From positions 41,730,271-41,794,270 of the forward strand of contig NC_030827.1 in NCBI RefSeq assembly GCF_001704415.2: a stretch of 64,000 nt of DNA, read 5' to 3'. This DNA is from Capra hircus (Eukaryota > Chordata > Mammalia > Artiodactyla > Bovidae). A model generated the notes under the pieces. The model made no database searches and was not told the origin of the DNA. It was given only the letters and a program-made list of their open reading frames with translations. This document shows, piece after piece, positions 11,899 to 23,374 of the stretch. Positions within the stretch are counted from its first letter, which is position 1. Each line of letters opens with the position of its first letter. The position numbers and the translations under genes were made by a program.

Positions 11899-12544
11899 GT
11901 AGTAGTCAGAAAAGAAGGAAGCAAAGGTGAGCCCCAAAGTGAAGGCGAGGCTTGAAGGATGAGCTGGGCTCCAAAGGCCACCTGTTATGAAGATAAAGGC
12001 AAACGGGAGCAAAGACTTTTTCAAGTGGGGAAAACCATGATCCAGAGTGTGGAAGTGGGATGCGGCATGGAAGGGGCTGGAGACGACAAGCTGGCCCATG
12101 TGACCCTAAAAGTCAGCTCCTGGGGGACTCTTAGCTGATGATGGATAGGAAGGGCAGGATCAGTTGCTTTTAAAAGCACCTGCTTGGTCAGGTCTTCATC
12201 TCCAGAAATCCTGATTCAGCAGGCCTGGGAATGGCCCAGGAATCGGTATGTCTAGCAGGTTTGATAAACCTCTATGGAGAAGACTGTGATCCCAGAGATA
12301 AACACCATCAGAGCAGGACGCCATGTTTCTACAGAACACTCATCTCCTTATGCCCTCGATGAGTCTCTCCTGGAAGGGGGAGCCAGGGGCACCACGGTGG
12401 GGAAAAAAGGAGACTTGGGCCTGGGGACAGACTACAGGGAAACCAGGGACACTTAGTGGAGGGTGGGGAATGCGAGCACTGAGGAGATGAAGACACTGGA
12501 CCCACACTTTCTCCTTCTTTACTCATGAATCAGCTGGGCTCAAT
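11899..12544. other. unassigned sequence
   Basis: No confident feature. The left 200 bases loosely resemble antisense L2 ('ggcttgaaggatgagctgg'), too weakly to call. Confidence 0.3.
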
Positions 12545-12645
12545 GGAGACAGATGCATACCCTAGATTTACAGCCAAGTTAATTACTTAACCTTTCTGAG
12601 CTTTGTTTGCTCATTTACTCACCTGACACATGGAAAAAATAAAAA
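12545..12645 (+). mobile_element. MIR SINE fragment
   Basis: Sense MIR core: 'agttaattacttaacctttctgagctttgtttgctcattt' corresponds to the 'cttaacctctctgtgcctcagtttcctcatc' core, followed by an A-rich end. Only the core survives. Confidence 0.6.
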
Positions 12646-12658
12646 ATTAACCAAAATT

Positions 12659-13040
12659 GAGTGCTGAAGAATTGTTGCTTTTGAACAGTGGTGTTGGAGA
12701 AGACTCTTGAGAGTCCCTTGGACTGCAAGGAGATCCAACCAGTCCATCCTAAAGGAAATCAGTCCTGAATATTGACTGGAAGGACTGATGCTGAAGCTGA
12801 AACCAATACTTTGGCCACCTGACATGAAGAACTGACTCGTTGCAAAAGGCCCTGATGCTAGGAAACACTAAAGGCAGGAGGAGAAAGGGATGACAGAGGA
12901 TGAGATGGTTGGATGGCATCACTGACTCAATGGACATGAGTTTGAGCAAGTTCCAGGAGCTGGTGATGGACAGGGAGGCCTGGTGTGCTGCAGTCTATGG
13001 GGTTGCAGAGTCAGACATGACTGAGTGACTAAACTGAACC
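12659..13040 (+). mobile_element. BovB LINE, 3' end
   Basis: Sense BovB from the 'gctgaagaattg' block to the 'gactgagtgactaaactgaacc' end. It would encode only the C-terminal part of BovB ORF2 and is broken by small changes. It is 5' truncated, as most BovB copies are. Confidence 0.92.
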
Positions 13041-13293
13041 AAAACCTGCAAGCCTACTATGTGCTTCTGATCTAGGCCAAGACATGTACAGCTCAAGCAT
13101 CATTCCTGCCCTTGGTTCCATTAGGAGACAGATAAGCAAGGAAGTGACTTCAAAACAGTAAACCCTACCTCACAGAGTTGTTGTAACTATTTAAGAGGTA
13201 AGTATAAATTAAGGGTCAACAAAATCACTTTGATCCACTTGCTTCCTTAGTGCTGCCTCTAATTTTAATAGGTTGACAAGGGACTGGTGCATT

Positions 13294-13533
13294 CCAAGAC
13301 TAAGGTTGAAAGTGAAAGTGTTAGTCACTCGGTCGTGTCCAACTCTTTTCAACCCCATGGACTGTAGCTCACCAGGCTCCTCTGTCCATGGGATTCTCCA
13401 GGCAAGAATACCGGAGTAGATTGCCATGCCCTCCTTCAGGGGATCTTCCTGACCCAGGGTTGAACCCAGGTATCCTACATTGCAAGTAGATTCTTTACTG
13501 TCTGAGCCACAAGGGAAGCCCAAGACCAAGGTT
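13294..13533 (-). mobile_element. Bov-tA SINE with target duplication
   Basis: Full-length antisense Bov-tA (13308-13519). It lies between the 14-bp repeats 'ccaagactaaggtt' (13294-13307) and 'ccaagaccaaggtt' (13520-13533), which differ at one base. The head reads 'gagccacaagggaagc' on the plus strand. Confidence 0.95.
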
Positions 13534-14051
13534 ATCCTGTTATTCCAGGTCTGGGAACCACTGTCCCAGAGGCAGTGCTAGAGAGAGATACAGACCAGGA
13601 CAGTCAACCCACACCAGACGTTCCCAGGCGCAGTGAGCCCAGCCCCCTGGGACTGCAAGGCACAGATAACCTAACACCTTCTCTGAGTCTTTGGTTTCAA
13701 GCTTCACCCCAACCAAGTGTGTGCTCAGAGCTGCTGATGAGCAGCAAAACGGAGAGATTCAAATTTCATCTCCTTTTAATTCTCCCACCCACCCCTTGCC
13801 AAAAATGCCTACATGCAGAGAACAGCCTACGAGGAAAGATGGCCAGAAGGCGGGTGGCAGGAGAGAAACATCACAGATTCCACTGCCGGGGGGAGTCGGG
13901 GAGACCCGCAGCCTCCGCAGACCAGGAGCGAGGGAAAGCTCCAGGAGCCCTGCTCCATCTGGGCCTCATTTGGCTTCTGAGCAGGTGTGGTGTTATATCT
14001 TACGATTATGTGTTATGTTTTGGAAAGGAGCGGGGGGGACCATTTATACAG
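13534..14051. other. unassigned, moderately GC-rich sequence
   Basis: The window's longest open frame (223 codons, 13575-14246, +) begins here and ends inside the next SINE. The N-terminal two thirds show no domain. I read it as a chance frame. Confidence 0.35.
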
Positions 14052-14337
14052 CAGTGTGATGGGGACTTCCCTGGCAGTCTAGTGGTTAAGAATTCACCTG
14101 CCAATACAGGAGACGTGGGAGGAGAGGTGGGCTACAGTCCATGGGGTTGCAAAGAGTCGGACACGACTGAGCATAGCACAGCACAGGGCACTAAGATCCC
14201 ACAAGCTGTGGGGAAACGAGAGAAGCCTCCGAGCTCTACAACCTGAGCACCACAACCACACAAGCCTGCACATGGCAATGAGAAGCCCTTGTGCTGCGGC
14301 GCAGAGCCTGCACAACAGCAGAGACCCAGTGTGATGG
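14052..14337 (+). mobile_element. mosaic CHR/Bov-tA SINE with target duplication
   Basis: The insert 14063-14326 starts as a CHR head ('ggacttccctggcagtctag'). It switches near 14113 to the Bov-tA 3' body ('gtgggctacagtccatgggg' to 'gacacgactgagcatagc'), then returns near 14190 to CHR 3' sequence ('actaagatcccacaag'). The whole mosaic is bounded by the same 11-bp repeat, 'cagtgtgatgg', at 14052-14062 and 14327-14337. No separate duplication is visible around the Bov-tA part. Confidence 0.85.
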
Positions 14338-14354
14338 TCACTGATCTGGCCCAC

Positions 14355-14485
14355 ATGCCCACCTACAGGAAGAGGAGAGGAGTGCAGAGAGGAAGAAGGA
14401 CATGCCCACAGTCACCCCAACCATTTGTGAGCAAGTCAGGTCTAGAATCCAAGTCTTCCGACTCCAACACTGTCATCTCACACTG
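14355..14485 (-). mobile_element. possible MIR SINE
   Basis: The layout is antisense MIR: a GA-rich lead, then 'ggacatgcccacagtcacc' and 'caagtcaggtctagaatcc', then 'cttccgactccaacac'. Strongly diverged. Confidence 0.45.
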
Positions 14486-15272
14486 GGAACTAAACTAACC
14501 ACCACCTTCAATACCAAATATACTGGCTAAGCACATTATTTGCCCAATCAAAATATCCTCATGCTCAGTCTGGGACATGAAGCTAACACTCCTAAGCAAG
14601 ACCCATAACTTACCAGGAAAATGGCCAACCAGACATTTCCAGCTGGAAATCTCTGCAGTCAACTTCCCATTGTATCACTTCGGTCCCACATAGCCTGAGT
14701 TTATTCATGGTAACCTAAAGAATGGGGCCCTTTCTTGGGAATAAATGTATATCCAGAGTTTTAACAAAGGAAAAAAAATATATAATGTCCCTAGGGAATT
14801 CCAGCTCTGTCACACTCAGTACCCAGAGCTCCGCCGTCACTGCTGCTCAGCTTGCAGGCTATGGGGTGAGCGCGGTGCTCCATGGGAGAGCATGGCGGCC
14901 AGCCCAGCTCAGGTGCGGGCTTGTGGGATGGGGTTTCTGGAAAGCTAGGCCTCTGAGGTCAGGCTGTAGGGCTATTCACACCACAGGGAGTAGGAAGGCA
15001 CAACCCTGGCATTTGGAGAAACATAGCGAGTAGATAGATTTTATGTCTCTGCCATTGGGAGAAGTGGATGCCATGACCTGAGATCCGCCAGTATTGGCAG
15101 AAAAGTCCCCAAGCCACAGAGCTCTCACTGGGAGCCCCTCTGCATAGTGCGTTGAGGACAAAAGGAGGTGGGTGCATGGGTCACTCTCTGTCAAGTCTTG
15201 GGGACTTGAGACAGATACACCCCAATCAGAGGGCTCCCTGGAAATAGGGCATAGAGCATAGCGGAAAGGGGG
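14486..15272. other. unassigned sequence
   Basis: No repeat family, exon or RNA is recognised. Confidence 0.3.
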
Positions 15273-15480
15273 GGTGCTTCCCAGGTGGCACTAGTGGTAA
15301 GGAATCCACCTGCCAATGCAGGAGACATGGGTTCAGTCCCTGGGTCAGGAAGATCCCTTGGAGGAGGGCATGGCAACCCACCCCAGCATTCTTGCCTAGA
15401 GAATCCCATGGACAGAGGAGTCTAGTGGCCTACAGTCCACGGGGTAGCAAAGAACTGGGCATGACTTAGTGACTCAGCAC
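15273..15480 (+). mobile_element. Bov-tA SINE
   Basis: Full-length sense copy. The head is 'ggtgcttcccaggtggcac', the body 'gatcccttggaggagggcatgg', and the end 'gcatgacttagtgactcagcac'. The 'gcactagtggtaa' variant head matches the Bov-tA2 type. No clear target duplication. Confidence 0.92.
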
Positions 15481-16765
15481 AGTGGGAGATCCTGCCCAGG
15501 CAGCCCCTGAAATGCAGGCGGAGGATGTACAGGCAGGAACAGCTTTCATGAAGACGGCAATGAACAAAATGTCATAGGCTCATGTTTACTCTTGTTGTCT
15601 TGGGATAACAGAACCCCTTTTCACTTTTAGAAGTATCCTAATTTGATAAAAAAGCATATGGGCACCCTAGTCAAAGAGCCCTTTATGACAGACATACTTT
15701 TCCAAGGGTGATTATTTAAAATTCCATTTTTGAGCACCATCTCATAATCTATGCCAAGGATGACAGACAGCCAGCACACCAGACCCCTTCCCACACCCCT
15801 CCCCACGACAGACATTGCTAATGGATCCCAGCTCTTCTTCCTTCTGATGCTAGACATAGCCATAGAATCTTCTCAGAACAATCCTCCTGATGGCCAAGGA
15901 AATGAATTGACTCCTGAGTTGATCCTGCTTTGCCTTTGCTGATCCATACCTCATCGGTTCAGGAAGCCACTCATGAGGGCTTCCACTTCCTGAGGCCATG
16001 AAGACACAGCCGCAAAAGCCTTGCCCTCGCAGTACATAGGCATTTGTCTTGGCCAAAGCCAAGGCTATTCTTTGATTTTGTGGGGAGGGGAGGTGGATTG
16101 GCAGTGACTCTTGCCCAGGATGCCAGGAATCCAACCAATAAAGTCTAACTTCCAAGCAGATCAAACCCGCTAGGGCCCCACAGCTCTATTTACAGCCCTA
16201 TATGTGGTTGCTCATGTTGCTCTGAAGCACAGCCCCTGCAGCCTCCCATGGCTTCATGGATTAAGTTTCCTTAGTTTTGTTTTGTTTTTTGTTTATCTTC
16301 CTAGAGTTGGGCTATGGTAAAAGGCACAATTCAGACAAATTCTGCTAAAATTTCCCATACTGTTTCCTGGTATAGACGCTTTAGTTCTTGGTTCTTGAAA
16401 AAAAAAATTCATTTGCATGGTTGAGGAAACACCTCACTAAAAAAGTATACAATGAGCATTACTCTGAAAGTGCAAACTTTTGCTAAGGACATGAGGACAT
16501 AAGTATAGACTTTACAAATCTGACCTTACAAAGACCTCTTTTCCTCCTAACACAGGAAGGCTGAGAGGCTAATGGCACACTCTTCTAAGAACGGAGAAGA
16601 CTCTAATGTGTGTGGAAGTGTGGCTAGGTGGGCCTTAAATGGCCACAGTGAAAGGGCCAGTGAAGGTGGTTTTGGCTGTAGGTCCAGAGAGGCCTGGAAA
16701 AAGATGTCTCAGGTGGTGTATGAGTGTTTCCTGGAGAAGGGGAACTTCTAAGATGCGCTTTAGTT
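15481..16765. other. unassigned sequence
   Basis: About 1.3 kb without a repeat I can name. It includes a short T-rich run (16270-16290) and an A-run (16399-16407). No supportable exon. Confidence 0.3.
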
Positions 16766-17032
16766 TATATATATGAATAATTGCATTTATTTTGTTATGG
16801 CTGTGTGGGGCTTTGCTGCTGGACGGGCTGTCCTCTAGTTGCGGTGTGTGGACTTCTCGCTGCAGTGGCTCCTCTTGTTGGAGAGCGTGGGCTCTGGGCG
16901 CACAGGCTCAGTACTTGCGGTACACTGGCTTAGTTGTTCCACGGCATGTGGGATCTTCCCGGATCAAGGATCAAACCCATGTGTCCTGCATTGGCAGGCA
17001 TTTCCTTCATCACTGAGCCAGCAGGGAAGCCC
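16766..17032 (-). mobile_element. CHR-type tRNA-Glu SINE
   Basis: Antisense long CHR. Read on the minus strand, it goes from 'gggcttccctgctggctcag' (about 17032) through 'gggaagatcccacatgccg' to a diverged tail near 16770. No clear target duplication. Confidence 0.88.
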
Positions 17033-17039
17033 AGATATG

Positions 17040-17150
17040 TTTCATTTTTTCAGCAAATATTTACTGAGTACCTACAGTGTATCTGATACTATTCTAGATA
17101 CTAAGAATAAACCAAAAAATAAAACAGGCAGATAAAAGTCACTTTCTCCC
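17040..17150 (-). mobile_element. L2 LINE 3' end fragment
   Basis: Antisense L2 terminus: 'cagcaaatatttactgagtacctac' followed by 'gatactattctagatac' and 'aataaaacaggcagat', the mirror of the L2 tail. The adjacent CHR inserted next to it. Confidence 0.6.
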
Positions 17151-17570
17151 TCTGTTGATCTCTAGCTCTTACTTACTACCCCCCAAAGTATTAATAGCAC
17201 TTTTATTTGGATGGTGGGATAATTGGTGTATATTTCCATTTTTGGTCTATCTATACTTTCTGATTTTTCTATGACAAATATGAATTGCTTTATAAGAAAT
17301 TCTAATATAAGAAATACTACTTGAAAATTAAATAGGTACAAGAAAACACTGAGCATGAGCCCCAGAAAGATGCAAGACAAGGGGCATCCAAGAGACACTT
17401 GGGATCTGTTCACTCGAGTGATGAAGGTGGGGACAAGGGGAAACTGGGACCTTGCGCAGCCTCAGCTTGCAGACTTGGGGCTGCACCAGCAGGGGATGGA
17501 GCCAGGAGCAGAAATGCTACACGCTAACGCAGGGTTTCTCATCCTACTAGGAACAGAATTTTTTAGCACT
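17151..17570. other. unassigned sequence
   Basis: No recognised feature. It is AT-rich to about 17340 and less so afterwards. Confidence 0.3.
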
Positions 17571-18020
17571 ACTAAGGCTATGGTTTTTCCAGTGGTCATG
17601 TATAGATGTGAGAGTTGGTCTGTGAAGAAAGCTGAGTGCCGAAGAATTGATGCTTTGAACTGTGGTGTTGGAGAAGACTCTTGAGAGTCCCTTGGACTGC
17701 AAGGAGATCCAACCAGTCCATTCTGAAGGAGATCAGCCCTGGGATTTCTTTGGAAGGAATGATGCTAAAGCTGAAACTCCAGTACTTTGGCCACCTCATG
17801 TGAAGAGTTGACTCATTGGAAAAGACTCTGATGCTGGGAGGGATTAGGGGCAGGAGGAGAAGGGGGCGACAGAGGATGAGATGGCTGGATGGCATCACGG
17901 ACTCGGTGAACGTGAATCTGAGTGAACTCTGGGAGCTGGTGATGGACAGGGAGGCCTGGCGTGCTGCGATTCATGGGGTTGCAAAGAGTCAGACATGACT
18001 GAGCAACTGAACTGAACTGA
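17571..18020 (+). mobile_element. BovB LINE, 3' end
   Basis: Sense BovB. It begins at the ORF2 block translating as AMVFPVVMY and passes the region whose frame at 17816-17998 reads RRRRGRQRMRWLDGI and REAWRAAIHGVA, both typical of the BovB ORF2 C-terminus. It ends at 'gagcaactgaactgaactga'. Frameshifts separate the coding pieces, so it is dead. Confidence 0.94.
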
Positions 18021-18964
18021 AGCTTTTTAGTAAAGTTCCTTAAAGCCCCCGGAAATCATTTGAATAAAACCCGAGCCTCAATAATTATACATACACCTAA
18101 AGAGGACAAAAAGAACACTGTTTTTACAATAAGAGTCTTTCCTGTCCAAACTACAAAGGGGAAAAAAATCTTTCTTTTCTTTTTATTTTTCCTTCAGAAT
18201 TAGCATCAAGATACCAAACATTGGCAAAGAGAATAAATGTCAAAAGAAAAAGGATTTTATGACTCATTCAAATAACATCAATATCAAAGGTACTCTTGAA
18301 GTAAGTCATTTTCTTCCCTTTTTTTATTTTTAAGGTGAATGAAGACCTTCTCTTGGACACCAACTGTGACAGAAAGGACTTTTTTTTTTGCCTAATAAGG
18401 GAGTGGCTGACCTTCTCCTGATCCCTTTCTGTTAGTGGCCAGTAAACATGGATGAGGCAAGCCCTGCCCTGGTTTTGAAAGAAACTGAACTAACAACTCT
18501 GCCCAAATCTCAGGGAATGGATATAATCATCAGTACATGCATGTGATTTGGAAAAGGAAACCACTTTAGAGCAAGGTGAAGTGAACCAACAAGCCCTCAA
18601 CAGGACCCTGCTTTACAGTTCAGTTGTGGCAAGAAAAATTCCACCTATGGATTCCTCAGGAAGGAACCACCTCAGAAAGCTCCAGACACGCCCAGTCCTA
18701 CGGGCTTCAGAGGCCAGCCCTGTATTATATTAAACCTGTATAATGCTGCTACCATGTTAGTAAGAAGTTGCTTGTGCTTGGGGTTATAAAATAGGCAAAA
18801 TTAAAGCAAAACAATTAAAAGACCAGGACAGAAAAACTACACACTTGATGTCACCTGAGCCACTTACTTGAGCTGGAAATACTGATTGCATGTCTCACCC
18901 TCCAGTCGCTCAGCATGCAGTCATCAAGACAGCAAACTACGTGTCAGGTCCACCCGGTTGTTCT
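18021..18964. other. unassigned sequence
   Basis: No gene or nameable repeat. AT-rich, with a T-run near 18381. Confidence 0.3.
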
Positions 18965-18969
18965 GCTTC

Positions 18970-19022
18970 TTCCTCGGGAAGGAAGGAAGGATCAGGAAGG
19001 AAGGATCAGAAAGGAAGGAAGC
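18970..19022 (+). repeat. (GGAA)n-derived tandem repeat
   Basis: GGAA units interrupted by 'tca' form about three imperfect copies of a 14-bp higher-order unit ('ggaaggaaggatca'). Confidence 0.8.
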
Positions 19023-19227
19023 TTCCCCCATTGCTTCAGTACCTGAGACACCAGTCTCTGGCTGAGTCCAACAGAGAATGTGCCTTTTAGGAGGGGTTGC
19101 TGGGGATGGATGAAGGGACAGCTAATGTCGCTATAATGAAAGACTGGTGCTGTAAAAACCTGTACGGATGCCACTGGGCCTGCCTTCAGAAGAGCCATTT
19201 ACACCTCCTTCTAGCACCTACTTCAGC

Positions 19228-19385
19228 TGTTCATTCCATGAGTGATTTACTATCTGTAAAATGTTAGGTATTGTGCAGGATATTGGAACAGAAAAAAGTG
19301 ACAGAGTTCATACTCTAGCTGAAAAGAAAAGACAGGCAGCAATGAGAAGAATATAATCAAATATGAAAACATGTTATACAGACTC
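19228..19385 (-). mobile_element. possible L2 LINE 3' end
   Basis: The order of words is that of antisense L2: 'tgatttactatctg', 'gttaggtattgtgcagga', then 'gacagagttcatactctagct'. Strongly diverged. Confidence 0.45.
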
Positions 19386-19520
19386 ACAAGAGGTCAAGAT
19401 CGATGGACCGAGGGCAAACTCACCAAGGGGAAAAGAATTCGCATGTTTTTCAAATAACATCCTCTGCAGGGGAAAACTGACTGGCTAGCCTGAAAGAATA
19501 TTTGGAAGACTTTCTAAATT

Positions 19521-19723
19521 GGCTTCCCTCCAGGCTCAGCAGTAAAGAATTCTCCTGCGATACAAGAGCCCCAGGGTTGATCGCTGGGTCGGGAAGGTCC
19601 CCTGGAGGAGGGCATGGCAACCCACTCCAGTATTCTTGGCTGGAGAATCCCATGGACAGAGGAGCCTGGTGGGTTATATAGTCCACAGGGTCGCAAGAGT
19701 TGGACACAACTTAGCGACTAAAC
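19521..19723 (+). mobile_element. Bov-tA SINE
   Basis: Full-length sense copy: head 'ggcttccctccaggctcagc', body 'ggtcccctggaggagggcatgg', end 'ggacacaacttagcgacta'. I found no convincing target duplication. Confidence 0.92.
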
Positions 19724-19904
19724 CGTGATCTCCACTAAATTTGTATATTAACATAAAGCAAAGAAATTACCAGACAGAGATGTAGGCAGATAGATAGATA
19801 ACAATAAAGTAATAGAAACAGTATCATTTGATTCACAGCTTCTAGCAGAAGCTGATAAGTCAAATGCCTTCAGAGGTCAAGCAGGTAAATCTGATCAAAC
19901 ACCT

Positions 19905-20040
19905 GTGTTCCGAGTATTTCACACCCATCTTTTCCCTTAGGCCTTGCTGCAATCCTCTTGGAAGAGACAAATATTATCCCACTTCAATTAAGAAACAGAG
20001 AGAGGGTCTGGCAAGTTACGGTTCTGCAAGTTTATGAGTT
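19905..20040 (-). mobile_element. MIR SINE fragment
   Basis: Antisense MIR core: 'caatcctcttggaagagac', then 'atattatcccacttcaattaagaaacagagaga', matching the MIR 'attatccccattttacagatgaggaaactgag' core. Confidence 0.55.
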
Positions 20041-20429
20041 TGGCTAAATTTAGTCACACAATCTGCATATGGTAATGCAGACTCAGGGAGAAAGTTCTGT
20101 CTTCAAGGCGCCAGCCTCCATCACCACTCCCCTCTCTCACCATGGAGATGTGGTGGCAAGTGCTGGGCCTGGTGCACGCTGAGGCCTGGACCCCTCTGAC
20201 AGTGAACAGCCGCTACTGAGCTCTAGCCGATGGGTGCCTGCCAGAAAGCCGGGACCCAGAGGAGTAAACAAACAAACTCACACAAAATTGTGAGATCTCT
20301 TGATTTTAAAATATTGACAACGAATTTGATCCTTAAAGGATGAAAAATAAGCACTCCGCAAACCCAACAAAACCATCTGCCACGAGCTTCAGCCCACATC
20401 CCTGCAGTGGGCAACCTCTGCTCTCCATT

Positions 20430-20600
20430 GTGCCCAGGCTCATCTCATGTACGTGGTGTCACTTTTCACATTAACCTTGTGAAGGAATTATTATTATCTC
20501 TGACGGGAAATCCCCGAAGGCTCAGGGAGGGTGGATGGCTTTCCTGCAGACGCACCTGTTCTCAAGCAGAAGGACTGGAGACTCAACATCCAGACCCTTG
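20430..20600 (-). mobile_element. MIR SINE fragment
   Basis: Antisense MIR core: 'cattaaccttgtgaaggaattattattatc', then 'gaaggctcagggagg', corresponding to the 'tcctcacaacaaccctatgaggtaggtactattatt' and 'aaactgaggcacagag' blocks. Confidence 0.5.
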
Positions 20601-20794
20601 GCAAGCGAAGCCGGGCCCCCCTGAGCTCTGCCACGCTGGTCAGAGCCGCCACCCTGCAGCCTGCTGGGGGGAGCTGTCTTTTGATTTACAGGCTGTTCCC
20701 TTTTCCCTATGAAAATGTAACTGTCCACAGGCAAGGTCATGGGTTGAAGTATTTACTGGTCAATGAACATTGCATTTAATACATACATATTTGA

Positions 20795-21030
20795 GGGCTT
20801 CCCTGGTGCTCTAGTGGTTAAGAATTCGCCTGCCAATGGAGGGGACACGGGTTTGATCCCTGGTCTGGGGAGATCTCACGTGCCACAGAGCAACTAAGCT
20901 CACGCACCATAACTACTAAAGCCTGCTCGCCTGAGAAGCCACTGTAATGAGCAGTCCGCTCACCACAACTAGAGAAAGCCTTAGTGAAGCAATGGAGACC
21001 CAGTGCAGGCAAAAATAAATAAACAAACAG
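20795..21030 (+). mobile_element. CHR-type tRNA-Glu SINE
   Basis: Sense long CHR: head 'gggcttccctggtgctctag', 'gccacagagcaactaagc' body, 'cacaactagagaaagcc' block and a (AAAT)n-like tail at 21010-21029. About 30 bases are missing in the middle relative to the long form. Confidence 0.92.
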
Positions 21031-21429
21031 ATCGTTAAGACAGTGGGAGAATAGGCCTTGGGTGGTGGCATCCTGAGCAACAGCAAACGCCATGAAAGCA
21101 CATGTACAGCCATCTCTCTGCTTCGTAGTCCCAGCGAGAACTGGCACTGGGGCATCTCTTCTCTCCCAGGAGACTAGGCCATGACAGAAACCTGGGGTAG
21201 CTGATGGTTTTCCCCAGACTCTCAGCTAGCAAGAGGGGGATATCTGGGGGAGGACCCCAGTATTCTAACTGCAGGTTCAGCTTTCTCTTTTATTTTACCT
21301 GCGGCCATCCTCTTGTTTAGCACAATAGACTGAGCTCAGAGCTGTCCTGATTTTGCAGGTCTCCACTGGAAATCACTATTGAGCTGTGGATGCCTACGTA
21401 CAAGACCCCAAGAAAATTCTCAGAGTTTT
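21031..21429. other. unassigned sequence
   Basis: No repeat, RNA or exon is recognised. Confidence 0.3.
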
Positions 21430-22010
21430 CCTAAATAAATTCTGCCTGTTAACTGAATCAATTTTCATTACAAATGAAATGGAGAAAATAAAGAAATACA
21501 TAAAGAAGATAAAGTCCCCACAATCTCACCCATCAGAGACAAGTGCAATTTTGAATGTCTTCTTCAGTTGTTTTCCAAAGTATGTGCGTGCCCATGCGTG
21601 CATACCTGAGCAGTATTTTGTGCTTAATTGAGGTCATACACTCTATTTCATTTTTAAGCTTGTGTTTTCACTTGTTATATCTTAAACATTTTACCATATC
21701 ATTGTAATTCTTCAAAGACTGACGTTTTAATAACTGTGCAGTACTATAACAAATGGATCACCATAATTTATTTTACTAGCTTTATATTCCTGGGAATTTA
21801 GGTTATTTAGGCTGATTTTTTAATTTTGCACCATAAAAGATGCTCTGATGAATATAAAATTATCTCTAGTTCCAATTAGTCCTTCAAGATGTATTTATAA
21901 GAAAGGAATCTGGGGTGACAGGGCATGCAGCTTGCAGCTCTGTATACATACTGTCAACCTGCTTTCCAAAAAACTGTAGCAATTTACATTAAAATTATGT
22001 AATAAACAAG
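21430..22010. mobile_element. ancient interspersed repeat, probably L1M-like
   Basis: The run 'aattttaggttatttaggctgatttttt', 'ataaaagatgctctgatgaat' and 'ctgctttccaaaaaactgtagcaatttaca' matches a common mammalian repeat ending in 'ttgctattataaatagtgctgcaatgaac'. I believe it is an old L1 3' region but am not certain of the family or strand. Confidence 0.45.
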
Positions 22011-22652
22011 ATCCTTGTCCCTTGGTCTTCCTGCATTTCACAAACAACTGTTCTTCCGAAGAGATGGGGGTCCCTCCCCTCGTGTATCTCTGAACAATAT
22101 GTAGGCAATAACTACAGTTGTGTTCCTCCCATGAAACTCTTATTTCATTTCACTTCATTTCTCACTAGTAAATGAACAGGCAATACTTGCTAAAGGAAGC
22201 AAAAATGCACTTTATTGTTTTTCTCTGGTAAGGAGGCTCCAGTGAAGTTCTGTGAATCTATCCCAATCACATAAATCAAGACGAACAGGCCTGAAGGAAA
22301 AGCATTCCATTTGAAATGGCAGTGGTGGTTTAGAGCCGTGTGGCCAAAATGCCCATTAGCTGTTTGTCAGGAATATTTTTAGAAAGTGCAGAACAAGACT
22401 GTGATGAGAAGCAGGGCCACAGTGTCCTCGTCTCCCCAGGAATCTGCCTGCAGCCTTCAGAAGCTGGCCTGGGATCAGCTGTGCTCCCTGGGCTGACAAA
22501 CCTGCACACACCCCAGTGAGCATTAAAGGCACAGTGGACAGAGCCCGGACACACATCTGCTCAAAAGTCCCTCCCAGGAACCATCAAGATTTCCACTTAG
22601 AGCAGTGAAGACCTTCTGTTCTCAGTCTGTACGGACGTGAGAAAGTCAGAGG
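22011..22652. other. unassigned sequence
   Basis: No confident feature; short open frames only. Confidence 0.3.
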
Positions 22653-22840
22653 TGAAAGCTGAGGATCCCAGGATTTCCCTGGCAGCCTAATGGCTAAGAC
22701 TCTGAGCTGCCCTGCAAGGAGCACGAGTTCGATCCTTCGGCAGTGAACTGAGACCCCCACACGCTGTGGGGCACAGCCAAAAACTAAATAAATAAAAATT
22801 AAAAATAAAAATACATTTAAAAATGAAAGTTGAAGACCCC
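22653..22840 (+). mobile_element. CHR-2-type SINE with old target duplication
   Basis: The short CHR form occupies 22670-22823: 'ggatttccctggcagcctaatgg' head, 'gagttcgatccttcgg' B-box region, 'gctgtggggcacagcc' and an A-rich tail. The 17-bp repeats at 22653-22669 and 22824-22840 agree at 14 positions, so the insertion is old. Confidence 0.9.
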
Positions 22841-23007
22841 ACCTATGGTGATGTGGACTGTTAATTCTCAGCTCTCTGAAATGATTCTGGGGCAGGAGTG
22901 GGGGGAAGTTCCATGATCTAAATATATCACAGATATCAATCTCTCTAACATTCCTTTTCATTGGTCTTCTTCAGGTCTGCAGTTTTCCAGAGTGAATAAA
23001 ACTTATG

Positions 23008-23155
23008 GCAGAACTGTGTGACCTAGAGCAAGTCACTTAATCTCTCTGGGCCTCAGTTTCATCATCAGAAAAGTGGGCTGATAGTAATGTCTGCCTCATG
23101 GGGGGGTCTTGTGAAATTAAACAAAATAAACCATATAAAGCACTCAGCAGAATAT
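23008..23155 (+). mobile_element. MIR SINE
   Basis: Well-preserved sense MIR: 'gtgtgacctagagcaagtcacttaatctctctgggcctcagtttcatcatc', then 'gtgaaattaaacaaaataaacc' and 'taaagcactcagcag'. A Bov-tA sits at its 3' end. Confidence 0.85.
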
Positions 23156-23163
23156 CAGTCCTG

Positions 23164-23374
23164 TAAGATGCCCTGGTGGCTCAGAGGTTAAAGCATCTGC
23201 CTGCAATGCAGGAGACCTGGGTTCAATCCCTGGGTAGGGAAGATCCCCTGGAGAAGGAAATGGCAACCCACTCCAATATTCTTGCCTGGAGAATCCGATG
23301 GACGGAGGAGCCTGGTGGGCTACAGTCCATGGGGTCGCAGAGTCGGACACAACTGAGCGACTTCACTAAGATGC
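23164..23374 (+). mobile_element. Bov-tA SINE with target duplication
   Basis: Sense copy (23172-23366) ending 'gagcgacttcac', as in the Bov-tA3 type. The 8-bp repeat 'taagatgc' flanks it at 23164-23171 and 23367-23374. Confidence 0.94.

Noticed and set aside
13575..14246. Longest open frame in the window, 223 codons, plus strand
   Set aside because: The last third translates the mosaic SINE insertion, no domain is visible in the rest, and it lies in a moderately GC-rich stretch where stops are rarer. I treat it as a chance frame unless transcripts show otherwise.
20795..21030. tRNA-like heads of CHR and Bov-tA copies as tRNA genes
   Set aside because: They are SINE heads followed by SINE bodies and do not form a complete tRNA with acceptor and anticodon arms.
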